Positions 24,902 to 32,947 of a stretch of 64,000 nucleotides of DNA are shown in pieces. Under the pieces are notes generated by a model, which did not search any database, was not told the DNA's origin, and worked only from the letters and a program-made list of their open reading frames with translations. The stretch is from Candidatus Heimdallarchaeota archaeon (lineage in GTDB: Archaea > Asgardarchaeota > Heimdallarchaeia > Heimdallarchaeales > Heimdallarchaeaceae), in NCBI GenBank assembly GCA_030603365.1, contig JAUVXV010000008.1, positions 1 through 64,000 of the forward strand, read 5' to 3'. Each line of letters opens with the position of its first letter. Within the stretch, counting starts at the first letter, position 1. Made by a program: the position numbers and the translations under genes.

Positions 24902-25984
24902 TTATAGTTTTTCAATTATCTTCTCAATATATATTCGTATTGTAATTCGATATTTTGGATTATTAACATATCGTGTTGAGATAGGTTGATTACACCTTGC
25001 ACATAGTCTGGACTTCTGAAACCAGTTAAGAAATTCGTCTTCATGTGCAGGATATTTACAGTTAGGACATAAAATAATTTTTCTTGTATCTTTCTTATCA
25101 AAATCCATATAGCAAATTATACATTGCATCTCTTCTTTCTTAGGTGTTCCAATTGGGAACATACTTTTGCTTACTGTTGTGATTGTTTTAGTAGTCTTAG
25201 TTCTTCTTCTTGTTGTAGTAACATCTATACCTGGATCAACTCTTGCTCTTGTTGAAACGCTCCTTTGTCTATTTCTTGAAGATACGGAAACATCTCCTCT
25301 TCTCTGAGAGCTAGAAGCCCTTGAGGAAGCTGTTCGAGTAGATGCACGTCTTGTAGTTACTTTAACTTCTCTTCTTGATTTATTTATTGCAACATAAACA
25401 AAGTATCTGAATATATAGACTATATACAATATCACGAAAATAAAACAAACAAAGTCAATTTGTCCATTAATAAAGAAGCCAATTAAAAAGGTTAAAACGA
25501 TCAAACTGTGAAATAAGAAAGGAAGTGTCCTTCCTCTTTTTATTTTTCGATTTATAGCCATTCCAGGCCATTTTCCTGAATAAAAATTACTGAAGAATAT
25601 TAAGAAAATAATTGAAGGAATTAAAAGTGATATTGATATCAGGTTAAAGAAAAACTCAATAGTTCCTCCTCCTGACAGATTAGTAGTTGTCGCGAAAATT
25701 TCAGCTGCCCAAGCTTCTGGAGAGATATAATTTCCCATTAACATTACAGAGAAAGGTAAAATCAAGAATTGGCTACTGGCCAAAATAGCATTGTGTTTCT
25801 TATAATGCTGTCTTTCTAGAATATATTTGAGAGCTACAATGAAGTACAATGTAATAAAGAAAATAGTTAGAGTTACTGGTCTATCACGCTGGATAATTGC
25901 ATAAAGAGTACCTATAGTTGAACCAATAATTGCAATTGCTAAGTAAGTTTTCCAGTTATTTAATTCCAATTTTAAGCAACTCAA
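24902..25984 (-). CDS. Membrane-anchored RING-type E3 ligase candidate
   Basis: 360 residues; the start is TTG 25984, 5 bases after the JAMM gene stop, without a clear ribosome site. Residues 12-200 hold about six membrane helices. Residues 203-275 are a basic Ser/Thr/Arg-rich linker (TRRASTRTASSRASSSQRR). The C-terminal 75 residues bind zinc: CIIC (288-291), CPNC (306-309), His314 in PAHEDEFLNWF, and CARC (328-331). The EFLNWF-CARC part mimics the CIxxWL...CPxC end of RING-H2 domains, with the usual Cys replaced by Glu and an extra knuckle pair earlier. Position between E2/JAMM and Ub strongly suggests an E3. Its layout recalls eukaryotic membrane RING ligases such as Hrd1-type proteins. Confidence 0.82.
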   Translation of the reverse strand: MSCLKLELNNWKTYLAIAIIGSTIGTLYAIIQRDRPVTLTIFFITLYFIVALKYILERQHYKKHNAILASSQFLILPFSVMLMGNYISPEAWAAEIFATTTNLSGGGTIEFFFNLISISLLIPSIIFLIFFSNFYSGKWPGMAINRKIKRGRTLPFLFHSLIVLTFLIGFFINGQIDFVCFIFVILYIVYIFRYFVYVAINKSRREVKVTTRRASTRTASSRASSSQRRGDVSVSSRNRQRSVSTRARVDPGIDVTTTRRRTKTTKTITTVSKSMFPIGTPKKEEMQCIICYMDFDKKDTRKIILCPNCKYPAHEDEFLNWFQKSRLCARCNQPISTRYVNNPKYRITIRIYIEKIIEKL

Positions 25985-25989
25985 ATGTT

Positions 25990-26712
25990 TTAGTCATTCT
26001 GATTCAACTTAGTTTTCATAAACATAGTAATTGATTCATAACTTGCTTCACTGCTCATTCCTTGTATCTCACAAGACAGTTCATAGTAATTCCTTTTATC
26101 GTCATGAATACGGAACACACCTACACCAAAATTTGCAGGAGTAATCATTAGAGGATCGATGACCAATGCTATCGATTTATTCCAAAAAGTTTGATATCTC
26201 AAATGTGTACTATAGTCATCATCACTAAGAAAGGGAGTATAGCTTGGATGAGAATGTGCCCAGCCTATAATAAAATGATTACTATCTTTTTTATTGAAAA
26301 TTTCTGTAAAGATTCTTTGATCAACTATTTCAACGCTCACTGCATCACCTTGATCAACTGGCCAGTAATCTTCAACAAATATCTGTTCTAAAGGTGTATC
26401 TTCATTTCTGATTTTTCCTGTTAACAGACCAATAACTTCCACCCAATCCTTTTTTGGTACGTTCTTGTTAGCATAAGTTAGGGCATGTTTTGCAAGTTTA
26501 AGGTAAGCTTTTGGGTTCAAAGCAATTTCTGATCTTGGTTTAATTTGAAGATCATCTTCTGAAATTGTTTCTATACTAATACTCTCTGTATCTGTTACCT
26601 TTTCTTCTATAATATTGTCTATCTTGTAAAGTTCAAGCGCTTTTTCTAAAGCTTCGACTTTTTTAAGGAGTATCTTGTACTCCTCTGGAAAATCGTTTTC
26701 TTCGTTTGTCAT
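25990..26712 (-). CDS. JAMM/Rpn11-like metalloprotease (deubiquitinase candidate)
   Basis: 240 residues from ATG 26712 with GGAG 9-10 bases upstream, 37 bases after the E2 gene. Residues 8-60 are a charged, partly coiled-coil extension. The MPN domain follows: Glu92 in WVEVIGLLTG is the catalytic acid, and GWAHSHPSYTPFLSDDD gives the full JAMM motif H153-x-H155-P-x6-S163-x2-D166. Archaeal and eukaryotic relatives (Rpn11, AMSH, CSN5) cleave isopeptide bonds of ubiquitin or mature its precursor. Here trimming of the terminal Lys of the Ub-like protein is a plausible job. Tight coupling to the RING gene (5 bases) supports a common pathway. Confidence 0.92.
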   Translation of the reverse strand: MTNEENDFPEEYKILLKKVEALEKALELYKIDNIIEEKVTDTESISIETISEDDLQIKPRSEIALNPKAYLKLAKHALTYANKNVPKKDWVEVIGLLTGKIRNEDTPLEQIFVEDYWPVDQGDAVSVEIVDQRIFTEIFNKKDSNHFIIGWAHSHPSYTPFLSDDDYSTHLRYQTFWNKSIALVIDPLMITPANFGVGVFRIHDDKRNYYELSCEIQGMSSEASYESITMFMKTKLNQND

Positions 26713-26749
26713 TTTTTGAACTCCAAAGTTTATTTTCTAGTTTTTCTAA

Positions 26750-27280
26750 TTACCAGAATGATTTTGCATATTTCTTGCTAATTGTGCTTGCTTTCTTTAT
26801 GAACTTCTTTTTATCATTTAAGAACTCCAATGCTGCCTCTTTATTGAAAACATCTTTAGGATTCACATAAGCTCCTTCAATGTTAAACATTGCAAGAATT
26901 GAGTGAATTACAGTAGTGATATTCTTTGCCGGTGACCATCCATCATGATTTCCGATTAATTCATTATCAACTAAAGCTAGACAGATGTTACGCTTTTTGG
27001 GATATTCTTTAGGATTTGGCCAAAAATTGGGATGCCAAATTGGAGTGTGAAGTCGTACAAATGGAGGTTTGTAGGGGTAATTTGGACCGAAGAATAGCTC
27101 AAGTTTATATTTTCCTCCTACATATGGAGTCCCTTTAGGACCGACAAAACCTATAGCTATGTGATCCATCGATTTCTTTTTAGCTGGGAATGCTTTAACT
27201 TGAGAGATTATTCCTTCTCTATGAAGTTTTCTTAGTGCATTATAATCTTTGATTACTCTTTGTTTTCTAATTTTTATCAC
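26750..27280 (-). CDS. E2-like ubiquitin-conjugating enzyme
   Basis: 176 residues, probably starting at GTG 27280. The UBC fold is clear: an N-terminal helix (RVIKDYNALRKLH), strands IAIGFVGPKGTPYVGGKYKLELFFGP, the PYKPPFVRLHTPIWHPN stretch with HPN at 83-85, the active-site Cys100 in NICLALV, and GWSPAKNITTVIHSIL. Between HPN and Cys there are about seven more residues than in UbcH5-type enzymes (FWPNPKEYPKKR), and a further loop follows the Cys before GWSP, reminiscent of loop-bearing E2s such as the Cdc34/Ube2G group. The C-terminal helices are complete. It is the first gene of the E2-JAMM-RING-membrane unit; an AT-rich box CTTTAAAATAAAG lies about 75-85 bases upstream. Confidence 0.92.
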   Translation of the reverse strand: MIKIRKQRVIKDYNALRKLHREGIISQVKAFPAKKKSMDHIAIGFVGPKGTPYVGGKYKLELFFGPNYPYKPPFVRLHTPIWHPNFWPNPKEYPKKRNICLALVDNELIGNHDGWSPAKNITTVIHSILAMFNIEGAYVNPKDVFNKEAALEFLNDKKKFIKKASTISKKYAKSFW

Positions 27281-27421
27281 CGCTTATTTACCAGAATCAA
27301 TTCGGTTTGAACCCTGAATCAACAATTATTTAGTCCAAGAATTGATATTAAAACTTTATTTTAAAGGTATACAAATAAAAACTAAATCTTTCTACTTTAA
27401 AATTAGTAAATTAGGAGATAA

Positions 27422-27991
27422 TTAGAAAAGTTGCCATAGTATGTATTGCTCTTCTCCTAATTTTAGAATGAACTTTTCTTTTAGGAATACCTGTTTAATT
27501 TCATTGATTTCTTCTTGAGAAGGTCTCATACCAAGATAAAATAAACTTTCATATGGCCATTCATTTTTGAACCAATCTATCAGCTGTTTGAGTATTTTTT
27601 CAAATAGATTTTGTTCCCATCCTTTGGGTGTTATCCAAAAGGAAATTCCAGGATCATTATCTTCTAACTCTAAATGATCACACATTCTATCGTTGAAAAA
27701 AGCGAATTTCAAGAAAGGAGAAATAGGTTTGACGAATAAACACCCATAACATACTGATTCATCTTTATTCAAGATAGTATAAGCAAATTCTATCTTGTTG
27801 TTATGATCCAGTTCATGTTTTGATATTTGTTCTAGATTTACATCTTTTGGAAAGCTTTCAGGTCTAAAACCACTCTCAATAGCTGCTTGATAATCAAGTT
27901 CATTATCAGTACTTAGTAGTTGTCTTATCTTAATATTATCAAAAGTTAGTTCCTTAGGAACTTCCTTATTATCAGGAAAAAAGGCATCCAT
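27422..27991 (-). CDS. GNAT-like acetyltransferase (probable)
   Basis: 189 residues. The layout is GNAT-like: a strand pair FAYTILNKDESVCYGCLFVKPI in the place of motif A's first strands, then ISFWITPKGWEQNLFEKILKQLIDWF, which resembles strand 4 and the helix after the acetyl-CoA pyrophosphate loop, and a last part with FYLGMRPSQEEINEIKQVFLKEKFILK. The Q/R-x-x-G-x-G/A loop is not recognisable, so binding of acetyl-CoA is uncertain. It lies upstream of the E2 gene in the same direction but 141 bases away. It may be independent of the ubiquitin genes. Confidence 0.45.
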   Translation of the reverse strand: MDAFFPDNKEVPKELTFDNIKIRQLLSTDNELDYQAAIESGFRPESFPKDVNLEQISKHELDHNNKIEFAYTILNKDESVCYGCLFVKPISPFLKFAFFNDRMCDHLELEDNDPGISFWITPKGWEQNLFEKILKQLIDWFKNEWPYESLFYLGMRPSQEEINEIKQVFLKEKFILKLGEEQYILWQLF

Positions 27992-28108
27992 GATTGAGTC
28001 TATTTTTAGACTCTTATAAACGTTAACAATTCAATTTCGCAGAAAAGAACAATATTCTAAATTCCTCTGAAGATAGGTTTAATTAGTTTAATAGAGAGAA
28101 ATTATACA

Positions 28109-28885
28109 ATGGAAATCATTGACGCCCATGCTCACATTCTTTCCACTCCAGATTATGTACTTGATTTAATGACTGAAATGAATAGGTTAGAAATTTCCAA
28201 AGCTTGCATTAGTGGTCTTGGTTCAATGTTCAATTCGGTAACTAACAAAGAAATTCTCAAAATAGTTGATGATTTTTCACCTAGATTAATCGGCACATAT
28301 TTTGTTCGACCTGGGGTTACTAATGCTCTAGAGATTCAAGATGCATATTCACAAGGATTCAAAATGCTTAAAGTAGCCATTCCAAAGAAACCCTACAATG
28401 ATCAATCTTTCTTACCTCTATGGGGAGCAGCTCAAAGGTTGAATATGCCTGTTCTTTTTCATACTGGGATTATTACTGTTGCTGAATCATCACCTAAAGA
28501 TATTATCCTATCACTTGACATGCATCCTTTGCGTGTAGAACCGATTGCGAATATGTTTCCAGATTTAAACATCATTTTGTCTCAACTTGGTGGTCATTGG
28601 AACAGAGATGCAGCAGAACTAGTACGAATGAGAGCAAATGTCTTTGTTGATTTGACAGGAGAACAAGATGGTTGGCGCCAGAGGATAGAGAGTGAAGGAT
28701 TGGAGAAATATCTATACTGGCCAAATGCTTTTCAAGATATAGTTTTCGGTACCAATACAGAACCATCAAAAATAAAACAGATTCTCAGTGAGGATAGAGA
28801 CAGATATAACAAATTGAATCTTGATGAAAAAACTATTGAAATGATATTTTCAACCAACATAAAGAAAATGCTCAATTTATCTTAG
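28109..28885 (+). CDS. Amidohydrolase-2 family TIM-barrel protein
   Basis: 258 residues from ATG 28109. The N-terminal DAHAHIL carries the first metal-binding His pair of amidohydrolase-2 proteins; MPVLFHTG supplies the strand-5 His and ILSQLGGHWNRDAAEL the strand-6 His; FGTNTEPSKIKQIL at the end marks strand 8, where the usual Asp is replaced by Asn/Thr. Members are decarboxylases or hydrolases of small organic acids. The loss of the strand-8 Asp suggests either a decarboxylase-like site or weakened activity. It opens a run of plus-strand genes and the substrate cannot be read from the context. Confidence 0.78.
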   Translation: MEIIDAHAHILSTPDYVLDLMTEMNRLEISKACISGLGSMFNSVTNKEILKIVDDFSPRLIGTYFVRPGVTNALEIQDAYSQGFKMLKVAIPKKPYNDQSFLPLWGAAQRLNMPVLFHTGIITVAESSPKDIILSLDMHPLRVEPIANMFPDLNIILSQLGGHWNRDAAELVRMRANVFVDLTGEQDGWRQRIESEGLEKYLYWPNAFQDIVFGTNTEPSKIKQILSEDRDRYNKLNLDEKTIEMIFSTNIKKMLNLS

Positions 28886-28948
28886 TTTCACTTTCAAAGA
28901 AGGGTAAATATTTTCTCTGTTTTTATATCTAAATGTCATTAAATATAC

Positions 28949-29167
28949 ATGATAAACGAGCTATTTGTTTCCCAATATAATATCGCTGAATGTAGTATTG
29001 ATGGAGAAGAATGGATAGATATTTCAGAGATAGCGGTTTTGTGTGCAGTTAACAATCATTATTGTACTAAAGATTTGGATGCTGTTTTGATTCACTATAA
29101 TAATGGTCACATAGTTCCTGTTGAATTTGTACTGTATAGGAAAAAAGATGTAGCAAGACTCATTTAA
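28949..29167 (+). CDS. Small protein of unknown function
   Basis: 72 residues from ATG 28949. A TATA-like TTTTTATATCT is centred about 24 bases upstream, which predicts a leaderless transcript and supports the gene. The sequence is beta-rich and acidic (AECSIDGEEWIDISEIAVLCAV, then LDAVLIHYNNGHIVPVEFVLY), with three cysteines and three histidines but no regular zinc motif. I do not recognise a family. It lies between the amidohydrolase and the methyltransferase with 50-60 base gaps on each side. Confidence 0.55.
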   Translation: MINELFVSQYNIAECSIDGEEWIDISEIAVLCAVNNHYCTKDLDAVLIHYNNGHIVPVEFVLYRKKDVARLI

Positions 29168-29220
29168 AATTAATATTCAATCAAAAGAGATATCATTCTA
29201 TTCCACTTAGTAATACTGTA

Positions 29221-29811
29221 ATGTATTCCTTTGATCTTTGGTATCTGACTAATCCTAAACTTGAAGGAGAAGCAGATGAAGAGCTAGTCAATTTAGTTGA
29301 TGAACTCAAAAAGGGTAAAGCTTTAGACATTGGTTGTGGTCAGGGAAGAAACACATTATACTTAGCAAGCTTAGGGTATGAAGTTGTGGGTATTGATGGA
29401 TCGAATATTGCCATTCTGCAGTTGATGGAAAACGCTAAAGTTTTAGGTTTAAACATAGAATGTGAAACTTGTTTTATATCCGATTTTCAATTTGGGGAGC
29501 AATTTGATTTGATTGTATTCAGCTATGTTCTTCATTATATATTAGAGAGACCTGAACAGATAAGTTTCTTATACAAAATTATGGATTATACAAGTGTTGA
29601 TGGTATAGTTTTTATCAAAGTACCACTAACTGAAATGCAACTAGAAAGCCTGTCTTTAAAAGAAGGGTTGTTGAACAGAATATTCACACACTCACACTAT
29701 GAATGGGAAATCATGTATGATTACATCAAACTTAGTGGAGAAAAGAAGGATTTTGAGACAAATGTTTTTATTGCAAGGAAATTAGGTATAAAAGAAAATC
29801 AGATGAATTGA
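29221..29811 (+). CDS. Class I SAM-dependent methyltransferase
   Basis: 196 residues from ATG 29221. The SAM-binding motif I is ALDIGCGQGRNTLYLASLG (about residues 39-57), the acidic end of strand 2 is VVGIDGSN, and motif post-II/III is FDLIVFSYVLHYIL. The compact size and the GQGRNTLYLA sequence resemble the TehB/thiopurine-type branch that methylates small molecules or metalloids. The C-terminal part is short and contains HSHYEWEIMYDY, a possible substrate lid. No functional partner is evident in the neighbouring genes. Confidence 0.85.
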   Translation: MYSFDLWYLTNPKLEGEADEELVNLVDELKKGKALDIGCGQGRNTLYLASLGYEVVGIDGSNIAILQLMENAKVLGLNIECETCFISDFQFGEQFDLIVFSYVLHYILERPEQISFLYKIMDYTSVDGIVFIKVPLTEMQLESLSLKEGLLNRIFTHSHYEWEIMYDYIKLSGEKKDFETNVFIARKLGIKENQMN

Positions 29812-29820
29812 ATTGCTTAA

Positions 29821-30462
29821 TTATTCTTTTTCATCAAACTCATATCCACTAGCTTTCCAAGCTTCGTACATTTCTGGGTTTTTCTTTAGAAACTCATCTC
29901 TGATTTCTTTTGGAACACGATTAAGGATGCAAGAGAAATTAATACAATCTGTACAAACCTTCCACTGAATAACAATATACCATAATACTACTCCAAATAT
30001 ACAAAGACCTAGAAACACCCATTTCTGCCCTACAGCTAAAAATACTATAGGGATTAGAAACATAATATTGGCTCCTATTAAGAATTGTATTTTTTTCCAA
30101 ATACCAGCTGGTCCTGGATTGAATTTGAATTTTATCAGAAGACCATAGTTTATTGAACAATGTAATGTTCTTGTTTCTCCTTCTGCATAATAAGGGCAGT
30201 GAGAACAAAGAATAGGAGGTTCCCAAACCAAGAAGAAGAAAATCATATATCCAATCAAGACCAAAGTTGAAATCAAGTTTAGAGGAAAAGTTAAGAGAAT
30301 GAGACCCACAAAAGCTGGTACAAATCCTACTAAAAATGTGATAGCAAAAATTATTGTGTATTTTTTATTCAGGTGACAGTGCAACCTACCCTTAAGTTTA
30401 CAGTCCTCACAATTTTCTTCATCTTCCCAAATGCATATACAGTGAGGATTTTTATCGTTCAT
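29821..30462 (-). CDS. Membrane protein with cysteine-rich cytosolic ends
   Basis: 213 residues from ATG 30462; a TTG directly before it is less likely. Four or five membrane helices are visible (about 36-57, 60-82, 127-147, 149-168). Cys-rich segments flank them: CICIWEDEENCEDCKLKGRLHCH at the start, CSHCPYYAEGETRTLHC between helices, and CTDCINFSC near the end. The repeated Cx2C...C pattern on the same presumed side suggests metal or iron-sulfur binding, or a redox role. I know archaeal membrane proteins with this look but no assigned function. It overlaps nothing and is convergent with the methyltransferase. Confidence 0.68.
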   Translation of the reverse strand: MNDKNPHCICIWEDEENCEDCKLKGRLHCHLNKKYTIIFAITFLVGFVPAFVGLILLTFPLNLISTLVLIGYMIFFFLVWEPPILCSHCPYYAEGETRTLHCSINYGLLIKFKFNPGPAGIWKKIQFLIGANIMFLIPIVFLAVGQKWVFLGLCIFGVVLWYIVIQWKVCTDCINFSCILNRVPKEIRDEFLKKNPEMYEAWKASGYEFDEKE

Positions 30463-30484
30463 CAAATTGATAATTTATTATTTA

Positions 30485-31753
30485 CTATAAAACTTCTGTG
30501 CTGCTGAGTTTATCTTTTCGTAATCGATTGAAGATATAAAATACAGTAGCCATTATAATTGCACCAATTCCATAAATCATTGAAGCTTTGAGCATAGAGA
30601 AAATTCCCATTGAGGATGAATCAGCAATGAATCCTAATATTAGAATACCTGATACATATCCAAATGTTCCAGCTGCATTCATAATTCCAAACGCTGTCGC
30701 TCTTCGTTCTTCTGATGAAAATTTTGATACTATTGAGTATAAAGTAACAATAGAGAGAGGATACATAGGTAAACTATAGATCAAAATAAATAGAATCCAA
30801 TTCAACGGAAACATCATCATGAAGAAGTACATTACGAACGTCCAAATAGAAAAGACTAAGACTAACAATGTATTTGTATGATGTTTTTTCACCCGTCCCA
30901 GCAGAATTGACATTGGGATTGCTAGAGCAGTCTTTAGAATCAGATACAGTGAATAAATACCTCCATCAATCTTTAAAGTTTCAAGAAAGTAAATCGAGGT
31001 AAACGCCCAAAAACCCCCTGTTATCTGCCATACAATGAATGTTAGAATTACTAGTGAAAACAATATAGGTAGGTAGGTTAATGGCTTTTTTTTGTTTTGT
31101 TCTTTGGGTTCATCTGCTTTCTGTACAGGTTTTGTTTTGATTTGAGAAACAAATAGTAGAGAAACTATGCAAAATATTACCGCCAAACCCAGCTGAATCC
31201 TCATAGAAATAATTTTCTCTTCTTCAGGATACAGATCATAAATCCATCCTACTATTGGACTCATAATTACCCATGAAAAACTGATACTTGCAATCATTTT
31301 AGCAAATACTAAGGATTTTGGTTTATCTATTGTTTTAACTCCTAAAGCATAGAAGTTAGAGGTTTGAGCTGCACCCAAAAGACTTCCTATCAATACAGCA
31401 ATCAAGAAATATATTGAGGAAGTTGTGAAAATCAAACTAAAGAAGAGAATAGCATACGCTGAAATGCCTAAAAAAACAAATCTCTTAATACCGAATTTAT
31501 CTGCTAAATATCCCCAGATTGATGTCCCAATTGCTACTGCTATACTTGGTATAGCTACTACAAGACCAATTATTAGGAATGAATCAACTTTGAAAAGTTG
31601 TTGCAACCAAAAAGGTGCATAAGGCTCATAATTTGCAAATGCTGCTCCAATAAAAAAGAAACTAACTAAAAGGAATATTTCATTCCTCTCGAAGTTAAGC
31701 CAATCACTTGAGAGGATTCTTTCTTTAACGGAGCTTGTTTGTTTAGGTTGCAT
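30485..31753 (-). CDS. Major facilitator superfamily transporter
   Basis: 422 residues from ATG 31753; a TTG three codons earlier is possible. Twelve membrane helices are recognisable. The loop between helices 2 and 3 reads GYLADKFGIKRFVFLG, the MFS signature G-x-x-x-D-x-x-G-x-x-x. The large central loop (KTKPVQKADEPKEQNKKK) separates the two six-helix halves. The overall pattern resembles the nucleoside/3-phenylpropionate-type or drug-efflux-like MFS members (LPMYPLSIVTLYS in the second half). The substrate cannot be stated. It is the last gene of a minus-strand group with two GNATs upstream. Confidence 0.85.
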   Translation of the reverse strand: MQPKQTSSVKERILSSDWLNFERNEIFLLVSFFFIGAAFANYEPYAPFWLQQLFKVDSFLIIGLVVAIPSIAVAIGTSIWGYLADKFGIKRFVFLGISAYAILFFSLIFTTSSIYFLIAVLIGSLLGAAQTSNFYALGVKTIDKPKSLVFAKMIASISFSWVIMSPIVGWIYDLYPEEEKIISMRIQLGLAVIFCIVSLLFVSQIKTKPVQKADEPKEQNKKKPLTYLPILFSLVILTFIVWQITGGFWAFTSIYFLETLKIDGGIYSLYLILKTALAIPMSILLGRVKKHHTNTLLVLVFSIWTFVMYFFMMMFPLNWILFILIYSLPMYPLSIVTLYSIVSKFSSEERRATAFGIMNAAGTFGYVSGILILGFIADSSSMGIFSMLKASMIYGIGAIIMATVFYIFNRLRKDKLSSTEVL

Positions 31754-31815
31754 AGGTATCAAGTTGGGTCAGATATTAGAGTAAGGAAATATTAATCTCT
31801 TAATAGCTTTGTGTA

Positions 31816-32364
31816 CTATATCTGACGGATATCATCCCACACATAACCAACTACTTGATATTCTTTTCCTTCCCTTTGATCAATCATCGAATCTTTTGCT
31901 AATCCACCAATTTTCTCATAAAATATACATGCAGGATTTTCTTTTAGAACCCAGATTACCATTGTTCTATAATTGCATGTCTTAAGAAACTTAAGCATTT
32001 CTTGATACAGCTGAGTTCCAATTCCTTGTTTTTGATATTCTTGAAGTATATAGAATGCATACATTTCACAATCATAGGATTGCTCTTTGTGAAAAACTTC
32101 TCCCCCTGCAACGAAACCTACAATTTTACTATTTTCATTTTCTGCAACAATTATTTTTCTATTTGGATAATCAGCTGAATCCCCTTCAAAACCTTTCCAA
32201 TTTTTTTTCAAATGTTCGATTCTGCTTTCTGGTGTTCGAGACCTTATGTAATCATCTGGAAAGATGCCAGTATAGGTTGTTAACCAAGAATGATATTGAA
32301 CATATGCTATTCCTTCTACATCAGAACGTTTTGCTTGTCTAATGATAATTTTATTCTCTGTCAA
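31816..32364 (-). CDS. GNAT family N-acetyltransferase (second of a pair)
   Basis: 182 residues from TTG 32364, whose TTGA overlaps the TGA stop of the upstream GNAT; a GGAAAG ribosome site precedes it. The fold is complete: IIIRQAKRSDVEGIAYVQYHSW at the start, strand 4 with YAFYILQEYQKQGIGTQLYQEML carrying the acetyl-CoA loop Q-x-x-G-I-G-T, then VIWVLKENPACIFYEKIGG. Such enzymes acetylate small molecules or protein N-termini. The tight overlap implies translational coupling with its neighbour. The substrate is unknown. Confidence 0.88.
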   Translation of the reverse strand: MTENKIIIRQAKRSDVEGIAYVQYHSWLTTYTGIFPDDYIRSRTPESRIEHLKKNWKGFEGDSADYPNRKIIVAENENSKIVGFVAGGEVFHKEQSYDCEMYAFYILQEYQKQGIGTQLYQEMLKFLKTCNYRTMVIWVLKENPACIFYEKIGGLAKDSMIDQREGKEYQVVGYVWDDIRQI

Positions 32365-32870
32365 CTTTCCTTTCTCCAGACTATTTCAACTAAATCTAAT
32401 CCTTCTTTATAATCAACTTTTTCTTTTCTAATCTTAAAATCATGCTTTTGATAAAAACCCAGAGGACTAGGGTATATAGACCCATCCTCTCTCGTGTAAC
32501 CATCTTTTGGTGTACACCAGCCATGAAGCTTATCATACAGCTGTTTGGCTTTGTTTACAAGGACAGTGCCTATACCTTTTTGTTGAAAACCTCTTTGTAT
32601 AACCATCGAAAACCATGGGACTAATTTCTCTTTCTTACTTTGTCTGATAATCATTAGACCAACAAGTTTAGAACCTTCAGAAGTTATATTTCTTGCAGTA
32701 ATGATTTTGATCTTATCATCTATATTTAGTAATCGTCTTTTAGCATATTCAATTGTTACTCTGTCTAAAATAGTTGGATATTCTGAATTGAACATATTCT
32801 GATATACAGTACAGTCTTCCTCATCAATATTAGTATAGTCCTCAACTGAATAGGCAATTCTTTCATCCAT
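32361..32870 (-). CDS. GNAT family N-acetyltransferase (first of a pair)
   Basis: 169 residues from ATG 32870. The acetyl-CoA motif is VIQRGFQQKGIGTVLVNKAKQLYD, and the preceding strand is KLVGLMIIRQS. The helix/strand at the end includes LGFYQKHDFKI, the usual FYxKxGF element. The first 60 residues are acidic and rather unlike the second GNAT, so the two are not a recent duplication. The C-terminal segment carries WCTPKDGYTREDGSIYPS, a loop that could confer substrate choice. It is translationally coupled to the downstream GNAT through a 4-base overlap. Confidence 0.85.
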   Translation of the reverse strand: MDERIAYSVEDYTNIDEEDCTVYQNMFNSEYPTILDRVTIEYAKRRLLNIDDKIKIITARNITSEGSKLVGLMIIRQSKKEKLVPWFSMVIQRGFQQKGIGTVLVNKAKQLYDKLHGWCTPKDGYTREDGSIYPSPLGFYQKHDFKIRKEKVDYKEGLDLVEIVWRKES

Positions 32871-32947
32871 CTAGTATACTATTCATTCCAGAGATTTAAG
32901 ACTTATTGAAAAACTTATATCCTTACTAGCAAGTTTTTAAGGTTATT

